Made by a program: the position numbers and the translations under genes. A model generated the notes under the pieces. The model had not been told where the DNA came from. It worked only from the letters and a program-made list of their open reading frames with translations, and ran no database searches. 64,000 bases of DNA. Source: Prochlorococcus sp. AG-363-A16 (GTDB lineage Bacteria; Cyanobacteriota; Cyanobacteriia; PCC-6307; Cyanobiaceae). Positions within the stretch are counted from its first letter, which is position 1, and every line of letters starts with the position of its first letter. This document shows, piece by piece, positions 50,670-62,469 of this stretch. The stretch covers positions 16,214-80,213 of the forward strand of contig QCFB01000006.1 in NCBI GenBank assembly GCA_003280345.1. The letters run 5' to 3'.

Positions 50670-51146
50670 ATGGCCACAATAGAGGGAAGCTTTACTAATG
50701 CGTCAGGTTTACGCATAGCAATAGTTGTCGCACGATTTAATGATTTAGTGACAAGCAAACTTTTGAGTGGTTGCTTGGACTGCTTAATGAGGCATGGAAT
50801 TGATACTTCTCAAGAAAGTGCGCAAATGGATGTTGTGTGGGTTCCAGGGTCTTTTGAATTACCTATTGTTTCGCAGTCATTGGCAAGAAGTGGGCGTTAT
50901 CAAGTTTTAATTACTCTTGGTGCTGTGATTCGAGGAGATACGCCGCATTTTGATGTAGTTGTATCCGAGACTAGTAAGGGAATTGCTTCAGTTTCAAGAG
51001 AGACTAATGTTCCGATTATTTTTGGAGTATTAACTACTGACACAATCCAACAGGCCTTGGAGAGGGCAGGAATCAAGAGCAATCTTGGCTGGACCTATGC
51101 CTTGCAGGCTTTGGAGATGGGGTCATTGATGCATGAACTTAATTAA
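50670..51146 (+). CDS. ribH: 6,7-dimethyl-8-ribityllumazine synthase
   Basis: 158 aa. Penultimate enzyme of riboflavin synthesis; forms icosahedral or pentameric assemblies. Signatures include [18 protein letters not shown] near the N-terminus, [12 protein letters not shown], and the catalytic histidine in GDTPHFDVV. The C-terminus ends in [20 protein letters not shown]. Upstream of it lies psbZ (180-base gap, mostly AT-rich and without visible genes); downstream is tRNA-Gly. Confidence 0.95.
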   Translation: MATIEGSFTNASGLRIAIVVARFNDLVTSKLLSGCLDCLMRHGIDTSQESAQMDVVWVPGSFELPIVSQSLARSGRYQVLITLGAVIRGDTPHFDVVVSETSKGIASVSRETNVPIIFGVLTTDTIQQALERAGIKSNLGWTYALQALEMGSLMHELN

Positions 51147-51229
51147 TCAATGTTTACCAGTTAAAGATTCATTGACCAGGACACCTTTGGTAAGGCATGC
51201 TGCTCTCACTACAGAACATTCTCCCTAAT

Positions 51230-51301
51230 GCGGATGTAGCTCAGTGGTAGAGCATCTCCTTGCCAAGGAGAGGGTCGAGAGTTCGAATCTCTTCATCCGC
51301 T
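51230..51301 (+). tRNA. tRNA-Gly (anticodon GCC)
   Basis: 72-nt cloverleaf: acceptor GCGGATG/CATCCGC closes the ends, D-arm GCTC..GAGC, anticodon loop TTGCCAA (anticodon GCC) flanked by the CTCC/GGAG stem, and T-arm with GTTCGAATC. The discriminator is T; CCA is not encoded, as in other cyanobacteria. It reads GGC and GGU glycine codons. Confidence 0.95.
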
Positions 51302-51309
51302 TTGATTAG

Positions 51310-51336
51310 AGCCCTTTTTTTTAGAAGGGCTTTTTT
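51310..51336 (+). terminator. Rho-independent terminator after tRNA-Gly
   Basis: A 7-bp stem, AGCCCTT (51310-51316) and AAGGGCT (51325-51331), with an eight-base loop (TTTTTTAG) and six T residues following. It ends the tRNA transcript and probably the ribH-side transcription. Confidence 0.85.
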
Positions 51337-51590
51337 AATGAATAATTATGAATACTTTCAGAGCAATTTTGTTCAGAAAATTTTTCATTCTTGAAAAGAC
51401 AACACAAAAGTTTTAAATAATATTAATAATTAAATATATATAGAATTGTAGTTAATTATGAAAAAAAAGGTTTGTATAGAGAAGGTTTTAGGCTTTTTAA
51501 GAATCAGTAGGAACGCTTGGAATCGATTAATATGATCAATAAAATCTATATAATTAATTAAAAGAATTAATTATATGATCGCTTTGCAAG
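51337..51590. other. AT-rich intergenic stretch, no gene seen
   Basis: 254 bases of AT-rich sequence between the tRNA terminator and the GNAT gene's stop. No open frame of convincing composition and no tRNA-like fold is seen. Long A/T runs may include 3' end structures of the GNAT gene transcript. Confidence 0.4.
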
Positions 51591-52049
51591 TCAAAAGTGA
51601 GTCTTTACTAATAGTGCTTGATTGCTTGATCGCTGGAAACCAAGTTGCTCATAAAAATCGGCACTATTTGTTGTCATCAAATAAATTTTCTCCACCTTTT
51701 TCAAGGATGGCGCATCGAGCAGTGCGTTTACAACCATTCTTCCTAGGCCTTGGCCTTGTAAATCACCTGCTACAACAATGTCCCATAAAACAGCCCTATA
51801 AATGCCATCACTTGTGGCTCGTCCAAAGCCAATCAATCTTTTTCCTCTCCAAAGGCTTATTACGACTGTGCTGCCAGCTAAAACCTTACGTATTTCTTTG
51901 TAGCTTCTACCTTGGGCCCAAAAGGCATGCTTATCAAGCAAAACCTTTAATTTGATTAGGCCTTGGCTGGGTAAGCATCCTGGCCCTAGACCTAGTAATC
52001 GCAGTCCTGGAGAGCCTGGGGCATGCCTTAGGAGTTTTATTTCTGACAT
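51591..52049 (-). CDS. GNAT-family N-acetyltransferase
   Basis: 152 aa. The acetyl-CoA-binding motif of GNAT enzymes is visible as VVAGDLQGQGLGRMVVNALL (Q-x2-G-x-G/A pattern). The C-terminal strand DFYEQLGFQRSSNQ carries the usual YEKLGF-type element. The N-terminus is basic with Gly/Leu-rich LGLGPGCLPSQG. Substrate unknown (protein, antibiotic or small amine). It is divergent from secA. Confidence 0.87.
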   Translation of the reverse strand: MSEIKLLRHAPGSPGLRLLGLGPGCLPSQGLIKLKVLLDKHAFWAQGRSYKEIRKVLAGSTVVISLWRGKRLIGFGRATSDGIYRAVLWDIVVAGDLQGQGLGRMVVNALLDAPSLKKVEKIYLMTTNSADFYEQLGFQRSSNQALLVKTHF

Positions 52050-52281
52050 TGCTTGTGTTTCGTTTTTAGGTCTTTGTTGCGATGGAATGTATTGCCACCA
52101 AAAGTTTGGGCCTCAATAAGGCTGAGATTATCAATTCACTGCTTAATGAATTTTGAGCTTGGGAAAACTTTGGAAGGGATAAAGAAAAAAAAGCTTTTTT
52201 TATGGCGCTTAAAACTTTTGGGTCGAAGTAAAGGATCGTTCTAGTTAGGCTTAAAGAATATTTCTGGTATTTGCGCAAATC

Positions 52282-55125
52282 ATGCTCAAGCTTTTGCTGG
52301 GAGATCCCAATGCCCGCAAGCTCAAACGGTACCAGCCGATTGTCACTGATATCAATCTGCTTGAAGAGGATGTTTCTCCTTTGAGTGACGATCAACTTCG
52401 AACTAAAACTGCGGAGTTTCGCCAGCGACTTCAAAATGCTTCTACTCCTCAAAATCAAAGAGATTTGTTAGATGAGCTTCTCCCTGAAGCCTTTGCTGTT
52501 GTACGGGAGGCAAGTAAGCGGGTTTTAGGAATGCGTCATTTTGATGTTCAGCTAATTGGTGGAATGGTCTTGCATGAAGGACAAATTGGTGAAATGAAAA
52601 CTGGAGAGGGAAAGACCTTAGTCGCAACATTGCCCAGCTTTCTGAATGCGCTTACAGGTAAAGGTGTTCATGTTGTCACGGTTAATGATTACTTAGCTCG
52701 TCGGGATGCTGAGTGGATGGGGCAGGTACATCGTTTTCTTGGGATGACTGTTGGCTTGATTCAACAAGATATGACTCCAGCTGAGCGCAAGAAAAATTAT
52801 GGTTGTGATATTACTTATGCAACAAATTCAGAGCTTGGATTTGATTATTTACGAGACAATATGGCTACAGATATTAGTGAAGTTGTACAGAGAGAATTTC
52901 AATATTGTGTTATTGATGAAGTGGATTCGATTTTGATAGATGAGGCAAGAACTCCTCTAATAATTTCAGGGCAAATTGAGAGACCTCAAGAGAAATATCA
53001 ACGTGCAGCAGAAGTTGCTTCTGGCCTCCAAAAAGCTGCGGAAATGGGTAAGGATGGCATAGACCCTGAAGGTGATTATGAGGTAGATGAAAAACAAAGA
53101 AGCTGCACACTTACAGATGAAGGTTTTGGCAAAGCAGAGGAAATGTTGGCAGTTTCAGATTTATTTGATCCCTCTGATCCTTGGGCTCATTACATAACTA
53201 ATGCTTTGAAGGCTAAGGAATTATTTATAAGGGATGTGAATTACATTGTGAGAGATGGAGAAGCAGTGATTGTTGACGAGTTCACAGGTCGAGTAATGCC
53301 TGGTCGTCGTTGGAGTGATGGGCAGCATCAGGCGATTGAAGCAAAAGAGCAGTTGAGCATTCAGCCCGAAACACAGACTCTTGCATCAATCACTTATCAG
53401 AACTTTTTCTTGCTTTATCCACGTCTTGCAGGGATGACAGGTACTGCCAAGACAGAAGAAGTTGAGTTTGAGAAAACCTATAAACTTGAAACTTCGGTTA
53501 TTCCTACGAATCAACCTCGTGCACGCCATGATTGGGTTGATCAGGTTTACAAGACAGAACAAGCTAAGTGGAGAGCAGTTGCCAATGAAACTGCTGCAAT
53601 ACATAAGGAAGGTAGACCAGTCCTAGTAGGTACAACAAGTGTTGAGAAAAGTGAGCTTCTTAGTTCTTTGCTTTCTGAGCAGGAAATTCCCCACAATTTA
53701 CTCAATGCAAAGCCAGAGAATGTTGAGCGAGAAGCTGAGATTGTTGCTCAGGCTGGTCGTTCTGGTGCCGTAACTATCGCAACAAATATGGCAGGTAGAG
53801 GTACAGACATCATTCTTGGTGGAAATAGCGATTACATGGCGCGTTTGAAGTTGAGAGAAGTTCTTTTGCCCAGACTTGTACGTCCAGAGGAAGGACATCG
53901 TCCACCTGTCCCATTGCAACGCAATTCTGAACCTGCTGATGGCTTTGGAAAAAATAGTGACTCCTCAATTAAAACTTCTGCAAATGCTCCTAGTGAGGCC
54001 CGTGCGATTGGAAGCCTCTACCCATGTACTTTGACTGATGAAACCGATCAATTCCTTGTGGATTTGGCTCGTGATCTTGTAAGTGCTTGGGGAGATAGAG
54101 CTTTAAGTGTTATTGAACTAGAAGACCGTATTTCCACTGCTGCAGAAAAGGCACCAACAGATGATGCTCAAATTGCTTCTTTAAGGAAAGCAATTTCTTT
54201 GGTTAAGGCTGAATATGACGTGGTTGTTTTGCAAGAAGAAGTTCGCGTTCGTGATGCAGGAGGACTTCATGTAATTGGTACTGAACGGCATGAATCTAGA
54301 CGGGTTGATAATCAACTAAGAGGGCGAGCTGGTCGCCAAGGTGATTTAGGCAGCACCCGATTCTTTTTGTCATTAGGAGATAATTTACTACGAATATTTG
54401 GAGGTGAAAGAGTTGCTGCTTTGATGAATGCCTTCCGAGTAGATGAAGATATGCCTATTGAATCTGGAATGCTGACACGTTCATTAGAGAGTGCTCAAAA
54501 GAAGGTAGAGACTTATTATTATGATATAAGAAAGCAGGTTTTTGAATATGATGAAGTAATGAATAATCAGCGGCGAGCAGTATATTCAGAAAGGCGAAGG
54601 GTCCTTGAAGGACTGGAATTGAAAAAGCAAGTTATAGGATATGGAGAGAGAACAATGAATGATATTGTAGATGCTTATGTTAATCCAGATCTTCCGCCTG
54701 AGGAATGGGATTTAGATCAATTAGTTGCTAAAGTACAAGAATTTGTTTATTTATTAGAAGATTTAAAACCACAACAAATAAAAGGATTGAGTATGGAAGA
54801 GCTTAAGGCATTTTTGCAGGAGCAATTAAGAAATGCCTATGATATTAAAGAAGGGCAGATCGAAGAACAAAGACCTGGACTTATGAGAGAGGCAGAAAGA
54901 TTTTTTATTCTTCAACAGATAGATACACTTTGGCGTGAGCATTTACAAGCAATGGATGCTTTGCGTGAATCAGTTGGTTTAAGAGGTTATGGTCAAAAAG
55001 ACCCTTTAATTGAATATAAGAATGAAGGTTATGATATGTTTTTGGAGATGATGACAAATATGCGGAGAAATGTAATTTATTCAATGTTTATGTTTCAGCC
55101 TGCGCCTCCATCAACCAGCGCTTAA
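52282..55125 (+). CDS. secA: Protein translocase ATPase SecA
   Basis: 947-aa motor of the Sec pathway. Walker [12 protein letters not shown] is near residue 105, and the DEAD-like [18 protein letters not shown] lies near 212. The pre-protein cross-linking, helical wing and scaffold domains are present. The second helicase half has [20 protein letters not shown]. The C-terminal zinc-binding tail (CxCx8CH) found in many bacteria is absent; the protein ends in [14 protein letters not shown] at 52282. Confidence 0.97.
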   Translation: MLKLLLGDPNARKLKRYQPIVTDINLLEEDVSPLSDDQLRTKTAEFRQRLQNASTPQNQRDLLDELLPEAFAVVREASKRVLGMRHFDVQLIGGMVLHEGQIGEMKTGEGKTLVATLPSFLNALTGKGVHVVTVNDYLARRDAEWMGQVHRFLGMTVGLIQQDMTPAERKKNYGCDITYATNSELGFDYLRDNMATDISEVVQREFQYCVIDEVDSILIDEARTPLIISGQIERPQEKYQRAAEVASGLQKAAEMGKDGIDPEGDYEVDEKQRSCTLTDEGFGKAEEMLAVSDLFDPSDPWAHYITNALKAKELFIRDVNYIVRDGEAVIVDEFTGRVMPGRRWSDGQHQAIEAKEQLSIQPETQTLASITYQNFFLLYPRLAGMTGTAKTEEVEFEKTYKLETSVIPTNQPRARHDWVDQVYKTEQAKWRAVANETAAIHKEGRPVLVGTTSVEKSELLSSLLSEQEIPHNLLNAKPENVEREAEIVAQAGRSGAVTIATNMAGRGTDIILGGNSDYMARLKLREVLLPRLVRPEEGHRPPVPLQRNSEPADGFGKNSDSSIKTSANAPSEARAIGSLYPCTLTDETDQFLVDLARDLVSAWGDRALSVIELEDRISTAAEKAPTDDAQIASLRKAISLVKAEYDVVVLQEEVRVRDAGGLHVIGTERHESRRVDNQLRGRAGRQGDLGSTRFFLSLGDNLLRIFGGERVAALMNAFRVDEDMPIESGMLTRSLESAQKKVETYYYDIRKQVFEYDEVMNNQRRAVYSERRRVLEGLELKKQVIGYGERTMNDIVDAYVNPDLPPEEWDLDQLVAKVQEFVYLLEDLKPQQIKGLSMEELKAFLQEQLRNAYDIKEGQIEEQRPGLMREAERFFILQQIDTLWREHLQAMDALRESVGLRGYGQKDPLIEYKNEGYDMFLEMMTNMRRNVIYSMFMFQPAPPSTSA

Positions 55126-55140
55126 CTTTAATTGAATCTT

Positions 55141-55878
55141 TCAAGACTTTTCTCCGAGAAACTCGATGATTTCTCTGTCTTTAAGGCTTTGTGCTTCGCC
55201 AGGGAAAATGTTTTTTGGAATACGCCCTTCAGTTAGATCCTTTAAAGAATTTTTGAGAGTCGAAACTTGATTTTCCAACTCATCAATACGTTCCATCAGG
55301 TTACGAATAACAGTCGCCTCAGCATCTGGAAGTGCTGAGTGAGCAAGTGGATTGATTCTTACCCCACTTTGATGAACTATTCGGCCAGGAATACCTACAA
55401 CAGTACTGTCAGCCTGGACATCACGTACTACTACTGAACCAGCGCCTACTCTTGTATTTGCCCCTATTGAAATAGCACCAAGAACTTTGGCTCCTGCTCC
55501 AATAACAACATTTTCGGCCAAAGTTGGATGTCTTTTCCCACTGTCTTTGCCAGTTCCACCAAGAGTAACGCCTTGGTAAAGCAGGCAACGATTCCCTATT
55601 TCTGCTGTTTCACCAATCACTACTCCCATGCCGTGATCAATAAAAACTCCTTTGCCAATTTTTGCTCCAGGATGTATTTCGATACCTGTTAAGGCTCTGG
55701 TCGCTTGGCTAAGTACACGCGGTAAAAGTGGTAAACCTAGATTCCATAAACCATTGCTGAGTCTATGTATGACTAGTGCTTGGAAACCCGGATAGCAAAG
55801 CAGTATCTCCACCAGGCCTCTAGCGGCTGGATCTCTTTCTTTGATAATTGCGAAGTCGGCCCTAATTGCTTTAAGCAT
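55141..55878 (-). CDS. cysE: Serine O-acetyltransferase
   Basis: 245 aa left-handed beta-helix acyltransferase producing O-acetylserine for cysteine synthesis. The N-terminal helical region is followed by hexapeptide repeats from IEIHPGAKIGKGVFIDHG onward, with the catalytic DHGMGVVIGETAEIGNRCLLYQG-like segment (His in IDHGMG). A C-terminal helical tail follows. It converges on secA with only 15 bases between stops. It lies 22 bases downstream of the GntR-like gene. Confidence 0.94.
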   Translation of the reverse strand: MLKAIRADFAIIKERDPAARGLVEILLCYPGFQALVIHRLSNGLWNLGLPLLPRVLSQATRALTGIEIHPGAKIGKGVFIDHGMGVVIGETAEIGNRCLLYQGVTLGGTGKDSGKRHPTLAENVVIGAGAKVLGAISIGANTRVGAGSVVVRDVQADSTVVGIPGRIVHQSGVRINPLAHSALPDAEATVIRNLMERIDELENQVSTLKNSLKDLTEGRIPKNIFPGEAQSLKDREIIEFLGEKS

Positions 55879-55900
55879 TGGCTCAATTTACTGACGCTTC

Positions 55901-56887
55901 TTAAGCAAGAAGCCCTATTTCCTTTCGGAGTTGTTCAATAGTGGAGTTACTTAGGTAACTCTCTGCACAGTGCACCTGAGGCATTCTCATCAATTGAGAA
56001 CGGTTTTGACGCAAACTGTGCTCAACCATTGGCAGACTAGGACTATCGCAGAGCACATGACTTGCTGCCCTTAGAAGAGCAAGTAATCGACTGCCTACAT
56101 CTGGGGTTGCTGTCATTAGTAAAAGTTCATTTCCTCTCATGCTGTGAAGGATTACTTCTGCAGCTCTGAGTATTCCTGGGCTAATGCTTACGAGCCCAAC
56201 ACAGCTTCCTGGTCGTAGTTCCTTTAGCATTGCTAATTCCTGACGAAAGTCGCTTAGATCAACTGCTACAGCCCTTACACCATGTCGTTTGGCTAATTCT
56301 TCTAAAGGTTGTAAAAAATATCGACTGGTTACCACGGTGCCATTGCTGGAACTCTCAAGAACACTTTCGAGTTCTTCCATTGGCACGACCTCAACAGGTA
56401 CTTCAAGACTTGGTGCCAGTTCCTCGGCAATTAGTAATGATGCGCCAATATCTTCTCTAGGAGTACTTACCAATACTCTTGCGCCACAACGTAAACGCCA
56501 GTCAATCTCTCGCGTTAAAAGCTCGCGTGTTTGCTGAAGTGTGCAGCCTGCATTAAGAAGTCCATCAACGCATTTTCTGACTTCTTGATCTAAGTCTTTG
56601 ACGCCTCGATTGCGAATATTGGGTGATGAACGAATTTCACGTTGTTTTTGTTGATCTCTTACATAAATGCCTGAACCTGCTATCGCTTCAACAACCCCAT
56701 CGGTTTCTAGTTGGCGGTAAACCTTACTAATGGTGTTGCGATGAAGACCTGTTTGCATAGCTAGCTGTCTAGTACTAGGCAGTCGGTGGCCTGGAGGGTA
56801 ATGACGTGCTGCTATGGCAAAACAGATCTGGTTGTAAAGCTGGCTCGATGCAGGAATGTCGCTTTCTTGCTGAATATGGAATCGCAC
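55901..56887 (-). CDS. GntR-family transcriptional regulator
   Basis: 328 aa, starting with GTG at 56887. Residues about 1-75 form a GntR winged helix-turn-helix: SQLYNQICFAIAARHYPPGHRLPSTRQLAMQTGLHRNTISKVYRQLETDG. The C-terminal about 240 residues have an alternating beta-alpha pattern, not the aminotransferase domain of MocR types. It may be a ligand-binding fold, but I cannot name a family. It lies upstream of cysE (22-base gap), so it may regulate sulfur or amino-acid metabolism; that is inference. Confidence 0.85.
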   Translation of the reverse strand: MRFHIQQESDIPASSQLYNQICFAIAARHYPPGHRLPSTRQLAMQTGLHRNTISKVYRQLETDGVVEAIAGSGIYVRDQQKQREIRSSPNIRNRGVKDLDQEVRKCVDGLLNAGCTLQQTRELLTREIDWRLRCGARVLVSTPREDIGASLLIAEELAPSLEVPVEVVPMEELESVLESSSNGTVVTSRYFLQPLEELAKRHGVRAVAVDLSDFRQELAMLKELRPGSCVGLVSISPGILRAAEVILHSMRGNELLLMTATPDVGSRLLALLRAASHVLCDSPSLPMVEHSLRQNRSQLMRMPQVHCAESYLSNSTIEQLRKEIGLLA

Positions 56888-57072
56888 GCTGCTGGGCCAC
56901 GTTTAATTGTGGTCACCTTAAGAAGTGTTGGGCTTGGTGACAATCTTTTGCGTGTCCCAAGCAGTTGTGACAGTTACAAAAACTTATAGAACTTCTTCAA
57001 AATCAGCAAAACAAAGATGCCATAGGAAGCAAATCAGGATAATTTTGTAGGTGGCATGTTGCTGAATGAACG

Positions 57073-57741
57073 TTACTTTTTACCAGTTGTCTTTTGTTTA
57101 CTAACTACTTTTGCAGCTGTTGGACGGGGTGGGGTGGTGATGGTTCTTACGGCACGCGCTGGAGAAGTTTCTTCTTTTTCTTTTTTAATTAATGGTGTTT
57201 TGCGTGGCGTGAGGAACATAATCATGTTTCGTCCTTCTCTCTTAGGTGCTTGTTGAACTTCGGCTTGTTCTTCTAAATCTTTTGCCATTCGCCTTAGAAG
57301 GGTTTCTGCCAGAGCAGTGTGCTGTATTTCTCTCCCTCTGAATATGACAGTGCACTTAACTTTGTCACCTGCCTTAAGAAAGCGCACTGCATGACCAATT
57401 CTTACGGCGTAGTCATGTTGGTCAATTTTGTAGCGCATTTTGACTTCTTTGACTTCTGTTTGATGTGATTTTTTCTTGGCTTCTTTGGCCTTTTTTTCTT
57501 GTTCGAATTTGAATTTGCCGTAATTCATGATCCTGCAGACCGGTGGATCTGCTTTCTCGCTTACAAGAACTAGATCCAGTTCACGATCATTAGCTATCTC
57601 GAGAGCCTCTTCGCGATTAATCACTCCAAGTTGAGTGCCGTCTGCATCTACTACCCGCAATTTGGGATAGTTGATTCGATCATTGATGTTTGGAAGCTCC
57701 CGAACTGGGGCGCGACGGTCAAAACGAGGACGGGGAGGCAT
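57073..57741 (-). CDS. infC: Translation initiation factor IF-3
   Basis: 222 aa. Prevents premature joining of ribosomal subunits and proofreads initiation. N-domain signature [19 protein letters not shown]-domain [36 protein letters not shown]. After the IF3-C domain a Lys/Thr/Pro-rich tail of roughly 40 residues extends the protein beyond the usual 170-180. The start is ATG 57741. It is not next to rpmI-rplT in this genome. Confidence 0.95.
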   Translation of the reverse strand: MPPRPRFDRRAPVRELPNINDRINYPKLRVVDADGTQLGVINREEALEIANDRELDLVLVSEKADPPVCRIMNYGKFKFEQEKKAKEAKKKSHQTEVKEVKMRYKIDQHDYAVRIGHAVRFLKAGDKVKCTVIFRGREIQHTALAETLLRRMAKDLEEQAEVQQAPKREGRNMIMFLTPRKTPLIKKEKEETSPARAVRTITTPPRPTAAKVVSKQKTTGKK

Positions 57742-57802
57742 TCAGTATGTTGAGGGATATAGAGCAGACCAAAGGAAAACTAAAAGCTGAGTTCTGCTTT
57801 AC

Positions 57803-58702
57803 TCAGCCTAGACCGGCTTGGATCAAAGATAGTGCTTCTCTAAGTGGTTCCTCATCATTTAGCCATTGCGCATGATGTTTCCTTCTAAACCAAGTGCGTT
57901 GTCTTTTCGCAAATTGATAGGTTCGCTTTGTAGTGAGGGCAATAGCTTCTGAGACCTTGGAGTCCCCTTGAATTACTTTTAGGGCTTCTTTATAGCCAAT
58001 TGTTTTGAGTAAAGGTAGTTCTGGTCCAAATCTCTTTTGCAATTGATCTGTCTCCTCAATAAGACCATTTGCATAAATTGATTCTGTTCGCTTTTCAATC
58101 CTTTCTCGTAAGTTTTGAGGATCTAGCCCTAACTCGAGTAGGCGCCAAGGCGGAGCCTCTGCTGTTTGTTGTGTTGAGATTGTTTGACCTGTCGCATAAA
58201 AGACTTCTAGTGCTCTTTGGGTTCTAATTTTGTCGGCTGAAGCAATGCGTTTTGATGCGATTGGGTCGCAGTTTTGAAGCATTTGATGACAGTAATGTTG
58301 TCCTAATTCATTGAATTGTTGTCTGAGCTTTGATTGAGCAGGGACTTTGGGCGCCTTCAGACCTCCAGTCAGTGCTTTTAGATAAAGTCCACTTCCGCCA
58401 ACTAAGAAGGGGACTTTGTTCTTTTGCAGTTCTACTTCTAGGCTTAATTCTGCAATTTCTTGAAATTCTTTGAAGTTGATTGGTTGATTTGGTTCCCGAA
58501 TATCAATTAGATGATGCCTAACTTTTTGTCTTTCCTCTTGAGTGGGCTTTGCTGTACCTATGTCCATACCTCTATAGATTTGGCGCGAATCCACGTTATG
58601 AACACTTAGTTTGAATTTTTCTGCGATTTTGATCGCTAATGCTGTTTTGCCACTTGCGGTTGGACCAAGTAGCACGATTACAAGTGGTTTCTTAGAGACC
58701 AT
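57803..58702 (-). CDS. miaA: tRNA dimethylallyltransferase
   Basis: 299 aa. Adds a dimethylallyl group to A37 of tRNAs reading U-starting codons. The P-loop is [13 protein letters not shown] near residue 12. Other motifs are [30 protein letters not shown] and the [17 protein letters not shown] C-terminal region. ATG 58702. It is upstream of infC in transcription order, 61 bases away. Confidence 0.96.
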   Translation of the reverse strand: MVSKKPLVIVLLGPTASGKTALAIKIAEKFKLSVHNVDSRQIYRGMDIGTAKPTQEERQKVRHHLIDIREPNQPINFKEFQEIAELSLEVELQKNKVPFLVGGSGLYLKALTGGLKAPKVPAQSKLRQQFNELGQHYCHQMLQNCDPIASKRIASADKIRTQRALEVFYATGQTISTQQTAEAPPWRLLELGLDPQNLRERIEKRTESIYANGLIEETDQLQKRFGPELPLLKTIGYKEALKVIQGDSKVSEAIALTTKRTYQFAKRQRTWFRRKHHAQWLNDEEPLREALSLIQAGLG

Positions 58703-58805
58703 TGAAGATTCTGAGAAGTGTCAGGCCAAAGGACTTAGCGAATTCCCCTATTTTTATATTCTCTCTTTGAGTATTTTCTGAGCCTTTCCTTCAAGCCAGT
58801 GGTAA

Positions 58806-60856
<2,051 letters not shown>

Positions 60857-60857
<1 letters not shown>

Positions 60858-61192
60858 TGGGAGTAATGACTCTTGTAATGCGCTGGGGGTGGGTATTGGG
60901 TGTAGCTCTTTTAGCACCAGTAGCTCTTCCTGCAGGTGGAGGAGAATTGAACCCTGCGAAAATTCGTCGCCGTGAATTTGCATCTCCACTCTTAGCCGGC
61001 GATAGATGTGCATTGCGTACTAGCCCATTCTCTTTGGCTCCAAGTTTGAGAACCCTTGAGCTAGGCACGCCCTTGAAAGTTCTGAGGTTTTGGAAGAATG
61101 AAGATGGAAACGAATGGATCCAAGTAAACGTTAATTCTGTAAATTTCGCTGAAATGCCTTGTTGTGCAAAACGTGGCTGGATAAGTGTCTAA
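60857..61192 (+). CDS. SH3-domain-like secreted protein
   Basis: 111 aa with a possible signal peptide (VLGVALLAPVALPAGGGE, cleavage plausible after the Ala-Gly region). A conserved Cys-rich beta domain follows: SPLLAGDRCALRTSPF, LGTPLKVLRFW, EWIQVNV and MPCCAKRGWISV. The pattern resembles bacterial SH3_3-type domains. Its start overlaps the gyrB stop by one base and its end overlaps the crcB start by eight bases, so it is translationally coupled. Role unknown, perhaps envelope related. Confidence 0.75.
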
Positions 61193-61583
61193 TTTTGTCT
61201 CTGACAAGTTACTTTCGGGTTTTTTTGTATCTTTTGGGGCGGTATTAGGTGCGTGGTTGAGAATGAAAGTCACAAGGACATTTGAAAGAATTCAAATCAG
61301 TAAGAAATGGGGAATACTTACAGTTAATATCCTCGCTACTTTTTTACTTGGATTTGTATTGGCGTTACTCTCTAAAAATATCAATCTCACCCATACATCA
61401 TTATTTTATTTATTTGTTTGTGTTGGTTTTTTAGGAAGCCTCAGTACTTTTTCCACCTTTATCTTTGAATTTATGGATGTATTGAGAAAGCGTCATTGGC
61501 TTCAAGGTTTATATTTCGGGCTTGCATCACTTATAGGAGGTTTTTTGGCGGCAGCTTCAGGATATGGAATAGGGAATGGCTAA
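61185..61583 (+). CDS. crcB: Fluoride exporter CrcB (Fluc), first copy
   Basis: 132 aa, GTG start at 61185. Four hydrophobic segments. Fluc hallmarks are VNILATFLLGFVLALL (the conserved Asn in the pore region) and GFLGSLSTFSTFIFEF (the phenylalanine box). Fluc proteins form dual-topology dimers, and pairs of genes with opposite topology encode heterodimers. The stop overlaps the second crcB by eight bases. No fluoride riboswitch is seen, as the gene is tightly coupled to the upstream gene. Confidence 0.9.
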   Translation: MSNFVSDKLLSGFFVSFGAVLGAWLRMKVTRTFERIQISKKWGILTVNILATFLLGFVLALLSKNINLTHTSLFYLFVCVGFLGSLSTFSTFIFEFMDVLRKRHWLQGLYFGLASLIGGFLAAASGYGIGNG

Positions 61584-61995
61584 AAAATATTGTAAGAACT
61601 TAACAGGAGAATTTAGCCAGTTTTTAATTATCGCTTTAGGTGCAATCCCTGGGGCTTTGATTAGGTGGCAAGTCAATAATGATTTTTTGGTAAATATTAC
61701 TGGAGCTGCAGTTTTTGGACTTTTCATGGGCTTTCCATTGAATCGAAATTTATACTTAATTATTGGAATTGGTTTTTGTGGGTCTTTAACTACTTTTAGT
61801 AGCTGGATAGTGGATTGCGTTAAGTTCTTTTCTATCGGTGATTTTCAACAAGCATTTAGTTTATTTATTTCGACTTTATTAATGGGTCTAGTTAGTTCGC
61901 TCTTTGGCTTTTGGTTAGGTAGACGAATTAGTCTAACAAAGCTTTTTCAATCGCAGCTTTTAACTCGTCGTTATCAGGCTCGACATCACTTTTGA
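61576..61995 (+). CDS. crcB: Fluoride exporter CrcB (Fluc), second copy
   Basis: 139 aa with four membrane segments. Signatures are GALIRWQVNNDFLVNITGA, then GFCGSLTTFSSWIVD. Together with the preceding copy it likely forms a heterodimeric fluoride channel. The 3' end overlaps the convergent glutathione peroxidase gene by 68 bases; the C-terminal tail FQSQLLTRRYQARHHF is encoded inside that overlap. Pairing is expected from known biology; topology is not tested here. Confidence 0.9.
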   Translation: MAKKYCKNLTGEFSQFLIIALGAIPGALIRWQVNNDFLVNITGAAVFGLFMGFPLNRNLYLIIGIGFCGSLTTFSSWIVDCVKFFSIGDFQQAFSLFISTLLMGLVSSLFGFWLGRRISLTKLFQSQLLTRRYQARHHF

Positions 61996-62407
61996 AGCGA
62001 TTTATGACGTCTCCTTCTTTGCTAACCAGGAATTTTTCAAAGTTCCATTGAACATCGCCTGCAGGTTCAGTTTGATTAAGGGTTGTATAAGGTTCGGTGG
62101 TTTTTCCTTTTGCATGAATTTTTTCAAAAAGAGTAAAGCTTGCACCATATGTAGATGAACAGAATTTTTGTATTTCAGAAAGAGTCCCAGGCTCTTGGCC
62201 TCCAAAGTCGTTGCAAGGGAATCCCAAAACTTTGAATCCTTTTGGACCATATGTATTTTCTAATGCTTGTAGGCCCTTGTATTGCTTGGTGAAGCCGCAG
62301 TGACTTGCAACATTTACTATGAGTAGAACTTGGCCGTTGTATTCGCCTAGGCGCTGTTCATTTCCATTTGAAGTGCGCACTAATACTTGATTTACATTGA
62401 CGCTCAT
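61928..62407 (-). CDS. Glutathione peroxidase (cysteine type)
   Basis: 159 aa from ATG 62407 (MSVNVNQVLVRT). Reduces hydroperoxides with thiol donors. The catalytic tetrad is visible: Cys37 in NVASHCGFTKQY, Gln in GFPCNDFGGQEPG, Trp and Asn in VQWNFEKFLV. As in other cyanobacteria it uses Cys rather than selenocysteine and probably reduces lipid peroxides with NADPH/thioredoxin. The open frame upstream to 62497 is spurious. It is convergent with crcB, and its last codons overlap that gene by 68 bases. Confidence 0.93.
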   Translation of the reverse strand: MSVNVNQVLVRTSNGNEQRLGEYNGQVLLIVNVASHCGFTKQYKGLQALENTYGPKGFKVLGFPCNDFGGQEPGTLSEIQKFCSSTYGASFTLFEKIHAKGKTTEPYTTLNQTEPAGDVQWNFEKFLVSKEGDVINRFKSDVEPDNDELKAAIEKALLD

Positions 62408-62469
62408 TTGTCTGAAGTTTCGGAAAGTTGGACTTATGCATAAACTAGCTCTGCCCTGGTGGTACGCCC

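Noticed and set aside
52066-52458. A 130-aa minus-strand frame overlapping the start of secA
   Set aside because: It is a shadow of secA and the divergent promoter gap. Its composition (Leu/Ser/Arg-rich, no motif) is not protein-like and it overlaps the conserved secA N-terminus.
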